Positions 27,399-36,607 of a stretch of 64,000 nucleotides of DNA are shown piece after piece. Numbering within the stretch: the first letter of the stretch is position 1; every line of letters starts with the position of its first letter. Both the position numbers and the translations under genes were made by a program. This DNA comes from Mangrovicoccus sp049603835 (GTDB taxonomy: Bacteria > Pseudomonadota > Alphaproteobacteria > Rhodobacterales > Rhodobacteraceae). A model generated the notes under the pieces. It was not told the origin of the DNA. It saw only the letters and a program-made list of their open reading frames with translations, and ran no database searches. The stretch is from NCBI GenBank assembly GCA_049603835.1, contig JBMYSZ010000003.1, forward strand, positions 214,176 through 278,175. Direction: 5' to 3'.

Positions 27399-27875
27399 TC
27401 ACTGTGCCTTTGCGTGATCACGCTGAGGTGGCCAAATTGCCAGGCCAATCGCGCCGACAAACACGCCAATATCGGCAATGTTAAATGTGTAGGGGTTCTG
27501 AATGCCGCAACAGGACATGTTTAAGAAATCCGCCACCGCGCCGTGAATTAGCCGGTCCAGCGCATTGCCCAAAGCCCCGCCGATGAGGATGCCAGCGAGG
27601 ATATTGGGCAAGGGGCGGTGATCTTGGCGGGCCCAAAGAGCGACCCAGACACAGACCGCCGAGGCCAGAAAGATCAAGATCCAGCGCGCTAAATCGCCAT
27701 AGCCATCGAGGAGCCCGAAATTAACCCCGGTATTCCAGCCCATGCGGAAATTGAGATAAGGCGGAAATACGTCAATCGCGCCGTATTCCAGCAAATTTAG
27801 CTGGAACACGACCCAATATTTGCTCAGCTGGTCAATCGCCAGCATAGCCAGGGCGGTTACCCCCATGAAGCGCAT
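27399..27875 (-). CDS. lspA: Lipoprotein signal peptidase LspA
   Basis: 158 residues with four membrane segments. The catalytic aspartates are in GNALDRLIHGAVADFL and FNIADIGVFVG. The enzyme cleaves prolipoprotein signal peptides at the inner membrane. It lies between purH and the DUF3035 lipoprotein gene. Confidence 0.95.
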   Translation of the reverse strand: MRFMGVTALAMLAIDQLSKYWVVFQLNLLEYGAIDVFPPYLNFRMGWNTGVNFGLLDGYGDLARWILIFLASAVCVWVALWARQDHRPLPNILAGILIGGALGNALDRLIHGAVADFLNMSCCGIQNPYTFNIADIGVFVGAIGLAIWPPQRDHAKAQ

Positions 27876-27890
27876 GGCTAAGCCTTTGGG

Positions 27891-29474
27891 TTAGTGACGG
27901 AAATGGCGCATGCCGGTCAGCACCATCGCCAGGCCGCGCTCATCCGCTGCGGCGATGACTTCGGCGTCGCGCATGGAGCCGCCCGGCTGGATCACAGCGG
28001 TGGCGCCGGCCTCGGCGGCGGTGATGAGCCCATCGGCAAAGGGGAAGAACGCGTCAGACGCCACAACCGAGCCGTGGGTGGTCGGCGCGTCCAGGCCCAT
28101 CACTTCGGCCATGTCTTGGGATTTGCGGGCGGCGATGCGCGTGCTGTCCACCCGGCTCATTTGCCCGGCGCCGACGCCCACGGTTGCCTGACCTTTCGCA
28201 TAAACGATGGCGTTGGATTTCACATGTTTGGCCACGCGCCACGCAAAGAGCAGATCCTGCAATTCTTCATCGCTGGGGGCGCGCTTGGTGGCGACGGTCA
28301 GATCCTCGGCGGTGATCCGCCCATTATCCTTGGTTTGCACCAAGAACCCGCCGGACACCTGACGCATAGTGGTGGCCGCGGCAGTCGGATCGGGCAGACC
28401 GCCAGTGACCAGCAGGCGAAGATTTTTCTTCGCGGCAAAGATTTTGCGCGCCTCGTCATCTGCATCCGGGGCAATCACCACCTCGGTAAAGATTTCGGCG
28501 ATTTTTGCCGCGGTGGCGCCATCCAGCACTTGGTTCAGCGCGATGATCCCACCGAAAGCCGAGGTCCGGTCGCAGTCAAAAGCGCGGGAATAGGCCTCTT
28601 CCAGGCTGTCACCACGAGCGACACCACAGGGATTGGCATGTTTGATGATCGCGCAGGCCGGACCATCTTCGGGGGCGAATTCCGAGACCAGCTCATAAGC
28701 GGCGTCAGTGTCGTTGATATTATTGTAAGACAGCTCTTTGCCCTGAAGCTGCAGCGCAGTCGCCACGCCCGGACGGTTCGAGCCATCCAGATAGAAGGCG
28801 GCTTTCTGATGCGGGTTCTCGCCATAGCGCAGGGTTTGGGCGATGCGACCAGCGAAAGCGGCGCGGCGCGGTTCCGCAACTTCCAGAGCTTTGGCCATCC
28901 AGCCCGAAACCGCCGCGTCATAAGCAGCCGTCCGGCCATAAGCGGTCATGGCCAGTTTCTGGCGAAATGCATAGCTGGTGCCGCCTTCGTCCAGTTCCGC
29001 CAGCAGCGGTTCGTAATCTTCGGGATCCGTGATCACAGCCACATGCGCGTGGTTTTTCGCCGCCGCACGGATCATTGCCGGGCCGCCGATATCGATATTT
29101 TCGATACATTCATCATAGGGCGCGTCTTTGGCGGCGGTTGCCTCAAACGGGTAAAGATTGACCACCAAAATATCGATCGCGCCGATACTGTGGTTTTTCA
29201 TGGCTGCCACATGTTCGGGATTGTCGCGCAGGGCGAGCAAACCACCATGGACTTTCGGATGCAGGGTTTTGACCCGGCCATCCATCATTTCCGGGAAACC
29301 CGTGACATTGGCCACATCCATGACCTCTAGCCCGGCTTCGCGCAGCGCCTTGGCCGTGCCGCCGGTAGACAGAAGCGTGATCCCGCGCTCTGCCAGAGCT
29401 TTGCCCAGCTCCGTGAGCCCGGTTTTGTCAGAAACGGAGAGGAGCGCGGTAGTCGGGCGAACGAGATCGGTCAT
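27891..29474 (-). CDS. purH: Bifunctional AICAR transformylase / IMP cyclohydrolase
   Basis: 527 residues, full length. The N-terminal MGS-like cyclohydrolase domain has LLSVSDKTGL, LLSTGGTAKAL, FPEMMDGRVKTLHP and the GGPAMIRAAAKNH region; the C-terminal transformylase domain has LRYGENPHQKAAFY, CAIIKHANPCGVA with the catalytic Lys-His and the AFGGIIALN motif. It carries out the last two steps of IMP synthesis. It is preceded by the heparinase-like gene on the same strand, 16 bp away. Confidence 0.97.
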   Translation of the reverse strand: MTDLVRPTTALLSVSDKTGLTELGKALAERGITLLSTGGTAKALREAGLEVMDVANVTGFPEMMDGRVKTLHPKVHGGLLALRDNPEHVAAMKNHSIGAIDILVVNLYPFEATAAKDAPYDECIENIDIGGPAMIRAAAKNHAHVAVITDPEDYEPLLAELDEGGTSYAFRQKLAMTAYGRTAAYDAAVSGWMAKALEVAEPRRAAFAGRIAQTLRYGENPHQKAAFYLDGSNRPGVATALQLQGKELSYNNINDTDAAYELVSEFAPEDGPACAIIKHANPCGVARGDSLEEAYSRAFDCDRTSAFGGIIALNQVLDGATAAKIAEIFTEVVIAPDADDEARKIFAAKKNLRLLVTGGLPDPTAAATTMRQVSGGFLVQTKDNGRITAEDLTVATKRAPSDEELQDLLFAWRVAKHVKSNAIVYAKGQATVGVGAGQMSRVDSTRIAARKSQDMAEVMGLDAPTTHGSVVASDAFFPFADGLITAAEAGATAVIQPGGSMRDAEVIAAADERGLAMVLTGMRHFRH

Positions 29475-29490
29475 AACAGGTCCTTAGAAA

Positions 29491-31251
29491 CTAGCTCATA
29501 TCGGTCAGCTGCGCCGGCTCGTCCCGAGAAATATCGCGGATCGCTGGGCCGGAGGCTTGCGCTTTGGCGAGGCTCCAAGTGATAGCGGTCGCGTGATCCT
29601 GGGCGCGGGCGTGCAGGACGATCTGCAAACACGGCACGGGTGCGGAGCGCGTTTGATCCAAGAAGACGCTGGGGTCAAGGCTTAGCCGCGCGTTAGACGC
29701 ATGTCGAAAGATCCAAAGTTCGCCAGATTTCAGCATAAGCGAGGCCGCCGTACCACCTAAGTCGATAGAAGCGGTCACATCTGGGTGCAAATGAAAGCGG
29801 ATCGAAAAGGGAATGCCGGGGCCTTGGGGGTCATCGCGGCTGCCTTCTAGCAGGCGGTCAAAGCGGCGAATATCAGTTTCCGTTACGGCGGTCAGCACAT
29901 CTTCGCCCATAAGCGCGCGGCCATCTTCGCCTAGATCCAAGCGGCGCACATGGATGAGCCCATGACTGGTTTCATAACCATTATGACCCGCAACGATACT
30001 GGCCGGGCCGCGATGGCGTTCTTCGTCAACCTCGACCACTGTTGGGCCTTCGACCAGAAAATCCGCATCTGTCCGGCTGCCCCCTAGGCGCGACGAAGAA
30101 AAACCCTCGATCCCCAGAGTGGAATGGGACGGCGTCGCCCGCGAAGCGCGTTGCCATTCCTCGCCAAAAGCCGCGCCAGAGCCACAATTAACGATCAAAG
30201 GCCGTCGCCCGGAGGTCAGCTCAAAAGCTAGGGTGCTGGCATGGGCTTGCCGCGCATTTGGCCCCATAAAAGGGGGCGCTGCATCCATAATAGCGGTGGT
30301 TCGCCCGCGGCTTAGGCGAGCATAGCCCATGGACAGACCTTCGGGCCGGCGGGACCGGACCCCGGCACTGGCCAGGGCCCAGTCAAGCTTGCCATCTGCG
30401 CTACGATCCCCGCCGTGAAACCGGGCCAAGCCGCCATCTGCGTGGCGCAGCGCGCGCAGGGTTGGGGCGATCCGTTCTATGGCTTTGCGATGCTGGGTCT
30501 GCGCCATGAGCCCCGCCTCGGTCAAAGCCAGATCGGCAAAAACCAAATGGGTGAATAATGCCAGCAACTCCGAGGGGTTGCGGCTTTCTACACTGCCATT
30601 TTCGTCTATGTGATCGGCGCAGTATTGTTCCAAAGCCTGGATGCCCGGACGCACGGCTGGTTCCATCTTTTGCAGGCTCAGCCCCGCATAGATCATGCCG
30701 CATAAGGTCTCAAATCTCGGTAGGCCCTCATCCGATCCGGGCCAAGTTTTCGTCAGATACAGGGTATGCCGGGTCAGCGCCTTGCGGAATAGCCGCAGCG
30801 GTTTTGGTCCCCAACCGCGTTCTAGCATTTGCGCGTGATTGATCATTCGCATCAGGCGCCGCGCGGCGATTTCCGGCGACCAGGCAACAGCCAGCGGACC
30901 GGGCCGCAAAAGCCAGCTATGCACCCAATTGCGGGCCAGTTCTTCGGCCTCGGAATTGCCCAAAGCCGCCAGATCATCAAGCCAGGTGAACCCGTGCCGG
31001 GTCATGTCAAAACCGATTACGGGGGGCTCAATTTGCCAAATCGAGCTTTGCAAAGCTTCGACCCGCTGGCCATCGAAATGGAAAATTCCAGCGCAAAGCT
31101 GCCGCCCGGTCTCAATCGACCCAATCATTCGCGGCTCTGGCGGATGGGCGAAAATACCGGGGCGCGCCTGCCAGCCGGTGATCCGGTAGTGCCAAGCGCT
31201 TGCACCGATGCCGCCACGCATTATCCCGCGCCGCTGATCTGTCACGTCCAT
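29491..31251 (-). CDS. Heparinase II/III family protein
   Basis: 586 residues from ATG 31251; a TTG at 31272 would add seven residues. The N-terminal half is an alpha toroid-like helical domain (HSWLLRPGPLAVAWSPEIAARR, in part), and the C-terminal half is the heparinase II/III beta-sandwich with NCGSGAAFGEEWQRASRATPSHSTLGI (quoted in part) and a His-containing VAGHNGYETSHGLIHVRRL region. No signal peptide is visible. In Rhodobacterales this gene sits beside rsmB and purH. The substrate is unknown; a polysaccharide or cell-envelope sugar polymer is a guess from the family. Confidence 0.82.
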   Translation of the reverse strand: MDVTDQRRGIMRGGIGASAWHYRITGWQARPGIFAHPPEPRMIGSIETGRQLCAGIFHFDGQRVEALQSSIWQIEPPVIGFDMTRHGFTWLDDLAALGNSEAEELARNWVHSWLLRPGPLAVAWSPEIAARRLMRMINHAQMLERGWGPKPLRLFRKALTRHTLYLTKTWPGSDEGLPRFETLCGMIYAGLSLQKMEPAVRPGIQALEQYCADHIDENGSVESRNPSELLALFTHLVFADLALTEAGLMAQTQHRKAIERIAPTLRALRHADGGLARFHGGDRSADGKLDWALASAGVRSRRPEGLSMGYARLSRGRTTAIMDAAPPFMGPNARQAHASTLAFELTSGRRPLIVNCGSGAAFGEEWQRASRATPSHSTLGIEGFSSSRLGGSRTDADFLVEGPTVVEVDEERHRGPASIVAGHNGYETSHGLIHVRRLDLGEDGRALMGEDVLTAVTETDIRRFDRLLEGSRDDPQGPGIPFSIRFHLHPDVTASIDLGGTAASLMLKSGELWIFRHASNARLSLDPSVFLDQTRSAPVPCLQIVLHARAQDHATAITWSLAKAQASGPAIRDISRDEPAQLTDMS

Positions 31252-31330
31252 CCTGCCATGATTGCGATCCAATCTTCGTTAACGAATCATAAGTCGGCGC
31301 TAACGGCCTGTCATGGATCAAAAGCAGGGA

Positions 31331-32644
31331 TCAGTCAGCTTTCTGTAAATTTGCGATAAAAAATCCATCCATTCCGCCACGTTCCGACCAGAAATCCGGG
31401 CGCAGACGTAGACCTTGGGGGGATAGGGCCTCTGACGGCAGGCCTAACGTCACGGGATCTGGGCTCAGCGCGCGTAGATCTGGGTGGCGGGCGAGGGCGG
31501 CGGTGATCTGGTCTTCGCCCTCTGCGGGGAGCAGCGAGCAGGTGCAATAGACGAGCTGGCCACCCGGGCGCAGCAGGCCTAGCGCGTGATCGAGCATCTC
31601 AGATTGCAGCGCGGTCAGGCTTTCCAAATTGCCGGCCTCTTTGGCGAAGGGCAGGTCCGGATGGCGGCGCAGCGTGCCGGTGGCGCTACAAGGCGCATCG
31701 AGCAGGATTTTGTCAAAGGGACCATCCGTTGTCTCCAGGGCATCTGCAACGTGCAATTCGGCCTGCAATTTGGTGCGCGCAAGGTTTTCTGTGACTTGGG
31801 ACATGCGATAGGCATTGCTATCGACCGCCGTCACCTGGGCGCCGGTTGCGGCAAGCTGCATGGTTTTGCCACCTGGCGCGGCGCAGAGATCAAGCACTCT
31901 ATCCCCAGCAGAGGGGGCCAGCCAGCGCGCCGGGATCGCGGCGGCGGCATCTTGGACCCACCAATCGCCCGCCTCAAAACCGGGCAGGGCGGTCACCTGG
32001 GCACCGGCTTGCAAACGGATAGAACCCGTGGGCAAGAGCTCCGCCTCAAGGGTTTTAGCCAAAGCCTCGGCCTGGGTGGGGTCTTTGGGCGTAAGATCCA
32101 AAGGCGGAGTTTGCGCATGGGCACGGGTAAAGGCCTGCACCGCTGCGGCGCCATAAGCATCGCGCAAAGGTGCAGACAGCCATTTGGGCAGGGCGGTTGG
32201 TTGATAAGTATGCCAACGCGGAATCGCCTCTTCACTGGCGCGGCGCAGCACGGCATTAACCAAACCCGAGGCTTTGCCATGTTTGCCTTGTTCGCGGGTC
32301 AGGGCGACGGCGGCATTGACGATGCCATGGGCGGCATCAAGATCGAGGGTCAGCTCGACCATAGCCACCAGCAGGATTGACTGAATTTCTGGGGCAGGGC
32401 GCCGTTGCAGGAACGGTTTTAGCGCGGCCTGGATCCGTCCGTGATGACGCAAGGCCAATGTCGCTAGCCTTTGGGCGCGGGCCTGATCGCCGGGAGAGAG
32501 ACTATCGAGCCGGGCGGCGTCGCGGCTACGGGCATCGCTAAGCAAAGCGCGATCGCGGATCACGGCAAGGACAAGAGCGCTGGCTGCACGGCGCGCGGCA
32601 AGCCCGGCGCTGCTGGGACGATTGGTGTTCTTGAGATCAGTCAT
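31331..32644 (-). CDS. rsmB: 16S rRNA (cytosine967-C5)-methyltransferase RsmB
   Basis: 437 residues. An N-terminal NusB-like helical domain (LAARRAASALVLAVIRD opening) is followed by the methyltransferase domain: DLCAAPGGKTMQLAA for SAM, the DAPCSATGTLRRHPD catalytic Cys motif and YCTCSLLPAEGEDQI with the second Cys. It methylates C967 of 16S rRNA. It heads the leftward run rsmB, heparinase-like, purH, lspA. Confidence 0.93.
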   Translation of the reverse strand: MTDLKNTNRPSSAGLAARRAASALVLAVIRDRALLSDARSRDAARLDSLSPGDQARAQRLATLALRHHGRIQAALKPFLQRRPAPEIQSILLVAMVELTLDLDAAHGIVNAAVALTREQGKHGKASGLVNAVLRRASEEAIPRWHTYQPTALPKWLSAPLRDAYGAAAVQAFTRAHAQTPPLDLTPKDPTQAEALAKTLEAELLPTGSIRLQAGAQVTALPGFEAGDWWVQDAAAAIPARWLAPSAGDRVLDLCAAPGGKTMQLAATGAQVTAVDSNAYRMSQVTENLARTKLQAELHVADALETTDGPFDKILLDAPCSATGTLRRHPDLPFAKEAGNLESLTALQSEMLDHALGLLRPGGQLVYCTCSLLPAEGEDQITAALARHPDLRALSPDPVTLGLPSEALSPQGLRLRPDFWSERGGMDGFFIANLQKAD

Positions 32645-32690
32645 TTGCGGCGTATATCATGGCGGAAATTAGCGACAAGGAAATCCGGCC

Positions 32691-32888
32691 ATGTCCGAAG
32701 ATGAGAAGACCCCCGAGCTAGATATCTCTGAGCTCCCACCAGCGGCGCAGCGTGCTTTGGCCGAGGCGGAGGCGCGCCGCAAAGCCGCCGAAGAACTGGC
32801 CCTTGCGCCGGAGCTTGGCGGCCGGGATGGGCCAGAGCCTGTGCGCTATGGCGATTGGGAGAAAAAGGGCCTGGCCATCGATTTCTGA
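32691..32888 (+). CDS. DUF1674 / SDHAF4-like small protein
   Basis: 65 residues. The C-terminal ELGGRDGPEPVRYGDWEKKG motif, ending AIDF, is the DUF1674 signature shared with the mitochondrial succinate dehydrogenase assembly factor SDHAF4. A role in SdhA flavinylation or assembly is plausible from the family but not shown here; no sdh genes are in the window. It is divergent from rsmB and followed by a hairpin. Confidence 0.85.
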   Translation: MSEDEKTPELDISELPPAAQRALAEAEARRKAAEELALAPELGGRDGPEPVRYGDWEKKGLAIDF

Positions 32889-32930
32889 GCGTTTGGCCTA
32901 GGGATTTCACGTTTTCCCCCAGCCAAAGAG

Positions 32931-32951
32931 CCACCGGGTCAAGCCCGGTGG
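32931..32951 (+). terminator. Hairpin after the DUF1674 gene
   Basis: CCACCGGG (32931-32938) and CCCGGTGG (32944-32951) form a perfect 8-bp stem with a 5-base loop. There is no T-rich tail, so termination would be weak. Confidence 0.45.
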
Positions 32952-33037
32952 GCGGTCAATTAGGGCCAGCTGAGCACGTCATCCGTTGAATGCCGAAAAG
33001 GGATCACGCGATGCCCTATAGCTTTTGCCGAAACGCT

Positions 33038-33397
33038 TTAATGCAGTCGGAAATCCGCCTTTTGCCCGCTGCCTCGATCCGACTGGAACCGGATCTTTCC
33101 CCCGGCAAGGGATACTTCCTGACAATTATACGGAAATTCCTGCGCACCCCAGGCGAGATCGCGGCAGAAATAGCCATTTTGCCAGCGCCAGGCCCCTGTC
33201 ACAGCTTTGCCAAAAGCGCGGCCTTGAATTTCGCCCGCCGGGGTCACGGTCAGCCGAATACCGGTTAAGCGCAGCTCTCTGCCCTTGACGGTTTCTATAA
33301 AGTCCTGTTTTCTATCGATTTTTCGGAACGCCTCCGCCCAGGCGGGAAGGGCGATGGCGGTTAGGAAAAGTGCGGTCAGATAGATCTTGGTCGTCAT
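33038..33397 (-). CDS. Small secreted protein beside dapB, function unknown
   Basis: 119 residues with a clear signal peptide (IYLTALFLTAIALPAWA, cleavage after AWA). The mature part contains a short beta-rich motif GAWRWQNGYFCRDLAWG and EFPYNCQEV, with two Cys that could form a disulphide in the periplasm. Similar small proteins next to dapB in this order are sometimes labelled dihydrodipicolinate reductase, which the sequence does not support: there is no nucleotide-binding fold. It stands downstream of dapB on the same strand. Confidence 0.75.
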   Translation of the reverse strand: MTTKIYLTALFLTAIALPAWAEAFRKIDRKQDFIETVKGRELRLTGIRLTVTPAGEIQGRAFGKAVTGAWRWQNGYFCRDLAWGAQEFPYNCQEVSLAGGKIRFQSDRGSGQKADFRLH

Positions 33398-33448
33398 CGC
33401 AGCCTCCGGTTGGGATCCTAGAGGCTACGCAGTCACGGCCTGGGCGGA

Positions 33449-34261
33449 TCACTCTAGCCCGAGCACATCCATCATAGAATAGTGACCAGGAGCTTTATCC
33501 TGGCCCCAAAGCGCGGCTTTCAGCGCTCCGCGCGAAAAGACCCGGCGGTCCGAGGCCACGTGGCGCAGGGTCAGGCGCTCCCCATCGGCGGCAAAGATCA
33601 CATCATGTTCGCCAACGATATCGCCGCCCCGGATCACCGAAAAGCCGATTGTGCCCTGGGGGCGGGGTTCGCGACGCTCTTCGCGGCCTTTATCGGTGAT
33701 ATCAGCCAGAGCTTTGCCCCGACCCTCTGCCGCGGCCTCACCCAACATCAAAGCCGTGCCGGAAGGTGCATCGACCTTGTGACGGTGATGCGCCTCTACG
33801 ATTTCAATGTCGTAATCTTCGTCCAAAGCGCTGGACACGCGCCGCGCGAGGCTCATGAGCAAATTAACCCCGAGACTCATATTCCCGGCCCGAACCACAA
33901 CCGCATGATGGCTGGCCGCATCGATTTTGGTGATATCAGCCTGGGAAAACCCAGTCGTCCCGATCACATGCGCGGCCCGCGCCTGGGCCGCCAAAGCCGC
34001 GATTTCCACCGTATGGGCGGGGGTGGTGAAATCGATCACCGCCTGAGCTTTGGCCAGCGCCTCTAGAGGATCACACGTAAAAACAACACCTTGCGGCCCC
34101 ATTCCAAGCGCTTCGCCCACATCGCGGCCCAGCCAGTCATGGCCATCGCGCAACAAAGCCCCCACAAGCCGGGCCTTGTCGCTTTCTAACACGGTTCGAA
34201 CCAGCATCTGGCCCATCCGGCCCGCAGCCCCTGTGATCACAATTCCTGGCATCTCGGTCAT
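33449..34261 (-). CDS. dapB: 4-Hydroxy-tetrahydrodipicolinate reductase
   Basis: 270 residues. The N-terminal Rossmann fold IVITGAAGRMGQMLV, the IDFTTPAHT and VIGTTGFSQ segments, the catalytic EAHHRHKVDAPSGTAL motif, and the C-terminal ALKAALWGQDKAPGHYSM region (in part) are present. It makes tetrahydrodipicolinate for lysine and diaminopimelate synthesis. Divergent from rbfA. Confidence 0.96.
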   Translation of the reverse strand: MTEMPGIVITGAAGRMGQMLVRTVLESDKARLVGALLRDGHDWLGRDVGEALGMGPQGVVFTCDPLEALAKAQAVIDFTTPAHTVEIAALAAQARAAHVIGTTGFSQADITKIDAASHHAVVVRAGNMSLGVNLLMSLARRVSSALDEDYDIEIVEAHHRHKVDAPSGTALMLGEAAAEGRGKALADITDKGREERREPRPQGTIGFSVIRGGDIVGEHDVIFAADGERLTLRHVASDRRVFSRGALKAALWGQDKAPGHYSMMDVLGLE

Positions 34262-34363
34262 GGCGGTCTCTCTCGATCTGATATTCCGCTTTCTTTACTT
34301 TGTGCTGTCAGGCTTGGCAAAGGCCTGTTGCGGCAGGTTGTCCAATCAATTATGTGCGGCTGC

Positions 34364-34762
34364 ATGGCAAAAAATAAGCATCATGACGGGCCGGGCCCGT
34401 CCCAACGCCAGCTTCGCGTGGGCGAACTTATCCGACGTAGTCTGTCGGATTGTCTGTTGCGGGGCGAGGTCCATGACCCGGAGCTGAACGCGATGTCGAT
34501 CACAGTGGGCGAAGTGCGCACCTCGCCGGATCTGCGCGTGGCCACGGCCTATGTGCTGCCATTGGGCGGGAAAGGTGCCGAAGAGGCGCTGGTGGCGTTG
34601 CGGCGCAACAAAAGCGAGCTGCGCCGCGCTGTGGCTAAGGGGATGAGCCTGAAATTCTCCCCTGAATTGCGGTTTCAGATTGATGAAACTTTTGACCGTA
34701 TGGATGAGACACGGCGGTTATTTGACCAAAAAAATGTGCGTCGGGATTTAGAGGACGAGTAA
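34364..34762 (+). CDS. rbfA: Ribosome-binding factor A
   Basis: 132 residues from ATG 34364 (MAKNKHHDGPGPSQRQLRVGE); the frame opens earlier but the extension is not conserved. KH-like fold markers: VGELIRRSLSDCLLRGEV, ITVGEVRTSPDLRVATAYV, and LKFSPELRFQIDETFDRMD, with a basic/acidic tail. It helps mature 16S rRNA 5' ends in the small subunit. Its stop directly abuts the truB start. Confidence 0.93.
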   Translation: MAKNKHHDGPGPSQRQLRVGELIRRSLSDCLLRGEVHDPELNAMSITVGEVRTSPDLRVATAYVLPLGGKGAEEALVALRRNKSELRRAVAKGMSLKFSPELRFQIDETFDRMDETRRLFDQKNVRRDLEDE

Positions 34763-35671
34763 ATGGGGCGTCGGAAAAAGGGGCGGGATATCCATGGCTG
34801 GTTGGTCGTGGATAAACCGGCAGGTATTACGTCGAATGCGGTGGTAAATAAGGTCCGTTGGGCTTTTGACGCAAAGAAAGCCGGGCATGCCGGCACGCTC
34901 GACCCGGCGGCAACCGGCGTTTTGGCGGTGGCTTTGGGCGAAGCGACCAAAACCGTGCCATTTGTGACCGATGCGCTGAAATCCTATCGTTTTACGGTAC
35001 GGCTGGGCCAGGCGACAAATACCGATGATGCGGAGGGCGAGGTGATCGGCGAAAGCGATCTGCGCCCGACCGATGCGGAGATCACTGCTGAACTCGCCAG
35101 TTTCCGCGGTGATATCATGCAAGTCCCGCCGAAATTTTCGGCTGTGAAAATCGATGGCGAACGCGCTTATGCTTTGGCCCGTGATGGTGAGGATATCGAA
35201 TTGGCGGCGCGGGCACTTTTCGTGGAAAGCCTAGAGCTGGTCGGTCGCGAAGATGCGGATCACGTCACCCTGGAAATGGTGTGTGGCAAGGGCGGTTATG
35301 TGCGCTCGATTGCCCGCGATCTGGGCGAGACTCTGGGCTGTTTGGGCCATGTGCGCGAGCTGCGGCGGGTCTGGTCTGGTCCGTTTGACGCCGAAGAGGG
35401 CGTGTCCATGGAGCAGATCGAAGAGCTGGCCCGCACATCCGAGATTGATGAGTTGCTGATGCCATTGGAAATCGGCTTGGCCGATCTGCCGCATTTGCCA
35501 TGTAACGAGGCCGGCGCGGTGCGGATGAAAAACGGCAATCCGGGGCTGGTGCTAAGTTCGGATGCGGATTTCGGGGAAGAGGCCTGGGCCAGTCACCAAG
35601 GTCGGCCAATTGCCGTGGGTGTCTATAAGGCCGGGATGCTGCATCCCAGCCGGGTGTTTAACTTAACCTAG
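34763..35671 (+). CDS. truB: tRNA pseudouridine55 synthase TruB
   Basis: 302 residues. GWLVVDKPAGITSN, then the catalytic Asp in GHAGTLDPAATGVLAVALG, the YRFTVRLGQATNTDDAEG region and the CGKGGYVRSIARDLGE motif. It makes pseudouridine 55 in most tRNAs. It is cotranscribed with rbfA. In related genomes rpsO and pnp often follow; here an accessory islet follows instead. Confidence 0.96.
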   Translation: MGRRKKGRDIHGWLVVDKPAGITSNAVVNKVRWAFDAKKAGHAGTLDPAATGVLAVALGEATKTVPFVTDALKSYRFTVRLGQATNTDDAEGEVIGESDLRPTDAEITAELASFRGDIMQVPPKFSAVKIDGERAYALARDGEDIELAARALFVESLELVGREDADHVTLEMVCGKGGYVRSIARDLGETLGCLGHVRELRRVWSGPFDAEEGVSMEQIEELARTSEIDELLMPLEIGLADLPHLPCNEAGAVRMKNGNPGLVLSSDADFGEEAWASHQGRPIAVGVYKAGMLHPSRVFNLT

Positions 35672-35685
35672 GGCCTTCTGCGTCT

Positions 35686-35698
35686 AAGCGAAACGCTT
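35686..35698. terminator. Small hairpin between convergent genes
   Basis: AAGCG-AAA-CGCTT between the truB stop and the convergent 297-residue gene; a weak candidate. Confidence 0.3.
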
Positions 35699-35702
35699 TC
35701 GC

Positions 35703-36596
35703 CTAACCGCGAATGGCTATGGCGCGGTCTAGCTGGTCGCGCCAAGTTGCCGGAAAGCGGCCCGACTCCAGCCATTCCATCAAAAGCGGCGCCGCTGGAC
35801 CCCGCAGTAATTTTGCGGCGCTTGCATCAAAAGCATCCCCCATAAAGGCCCGTAAACAGGGATCCGAGGGATCGGGGACAAGGCTGCCTGGACTTGCGGG
35901 GCTGGGATCGCAGCCGGTGAGTTCGATCAGCTTTTCGTCAATTTCAGCCCGGCTCGGCGCTGGCACAGCCGGGATTTTGACGATCCTCGTTTGCGGGGCT
36001 TTTTGCTCGCTCAGCTTGGTCAATTCCCGCAAAACCACATCGGAATTCACCGCCTTAGAAAGATCGGGATCGGCCAGCAATTCCGAAGAACTAGACAATT
36101 CGAAATAGGGAATGGCCGGTGTCGTCGGCTCTGACGAAGTGGTTTTTTTAGCAACCTGTTGCGCAGAGGTGGTAAAGCCGCGCACTTTGTCAGTGTCGAT
36201 GCTTTTCAACAGGCCGATTTCCGACATGAAAGCCAGCCGCGCCGCGCGTTCGGCCAAATCCGGTTCGCTCAGCGCCAAACGGATCAATTCGTAATCGAAT
36301 TTCTGCTGCTCTAGCGACGCCTCCGCCCGATTATCAAGGGTTTTACCTTGGATCGAGACCACCCCCGACACCAAGGCCGCACCCAGCGAGGCCACAGCCC
36401 CGACCACAGCCGATAAAATCGAAATCCAAGCCGCGCTAAGCTTGTTGCGCCCATCATGGGTTTTCAAGTCCAGCTCCCGCATTCTGGCGTCATGCTCATT
36501 GGCAAGCTTCCGTTCTTCCAGCGCTAGGCGCCGTTCCTCTAGACTTCCTGTCATTTCCTGCGCCTCCCGCTTGCGTCGCTTAGGCAGTTCGATCAA
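35703..36596 (-). CDS. Unknown single-pass membrane protein with coiled coil
   Basis: 297 residues, not recognised. The first 45 residues are charged and predicted coiled coil (SLEERRLALEERKLANEH); one strong membrane segment spans about residues 53-80 (AAWISILSAVVGAVASLGAA). The remainder looks soluble, with a Ser/Thr/Pro-rich stretch near residues 150-170 and two Cys (TGCDPS and SDPCLRAF). Start ATG 36596 is 11 bp from the divergent DUF1643 gene start. It belongs to an islet between truB and the acyl-CoA dehydrogenase. No function is proposed. Confidence 0.72.
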   Translation of the reverse strand: MIELPKRRKREAQEMTGSLEERRLALEERKLANEHDARMRELDLKTHDGRNKLSAAWISILSAVVGAVASLGAALVSGVVSIQGKTLDNRAEASLEQQKFDYELIRLALSEPDLAERAARLAFMSEIGLLKSIDTDKVRGFTTSAQQVAKKTTSSEPTTPAIPYFELSSSSELLADPDLSKAVNSDVVLRELTKLSEQKAPQTRIVKIPAVPAPSRAEIDEKLIELTGCDPSPASPGSLVPDPSDPCLRAFMGDAFDASAAKLLRGPAAPLLMEWLESGRFPATWRDQLDRAIAIRG

Positions 36597-36607
36597 AACC
36601 CAAGACG

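Noticed and set aside
27894..29330. A 478-codon plus-strand frame over purH
   Set aside because: Shadow of purH, which has all catalytic motifs; the frame has no recognisable domain.
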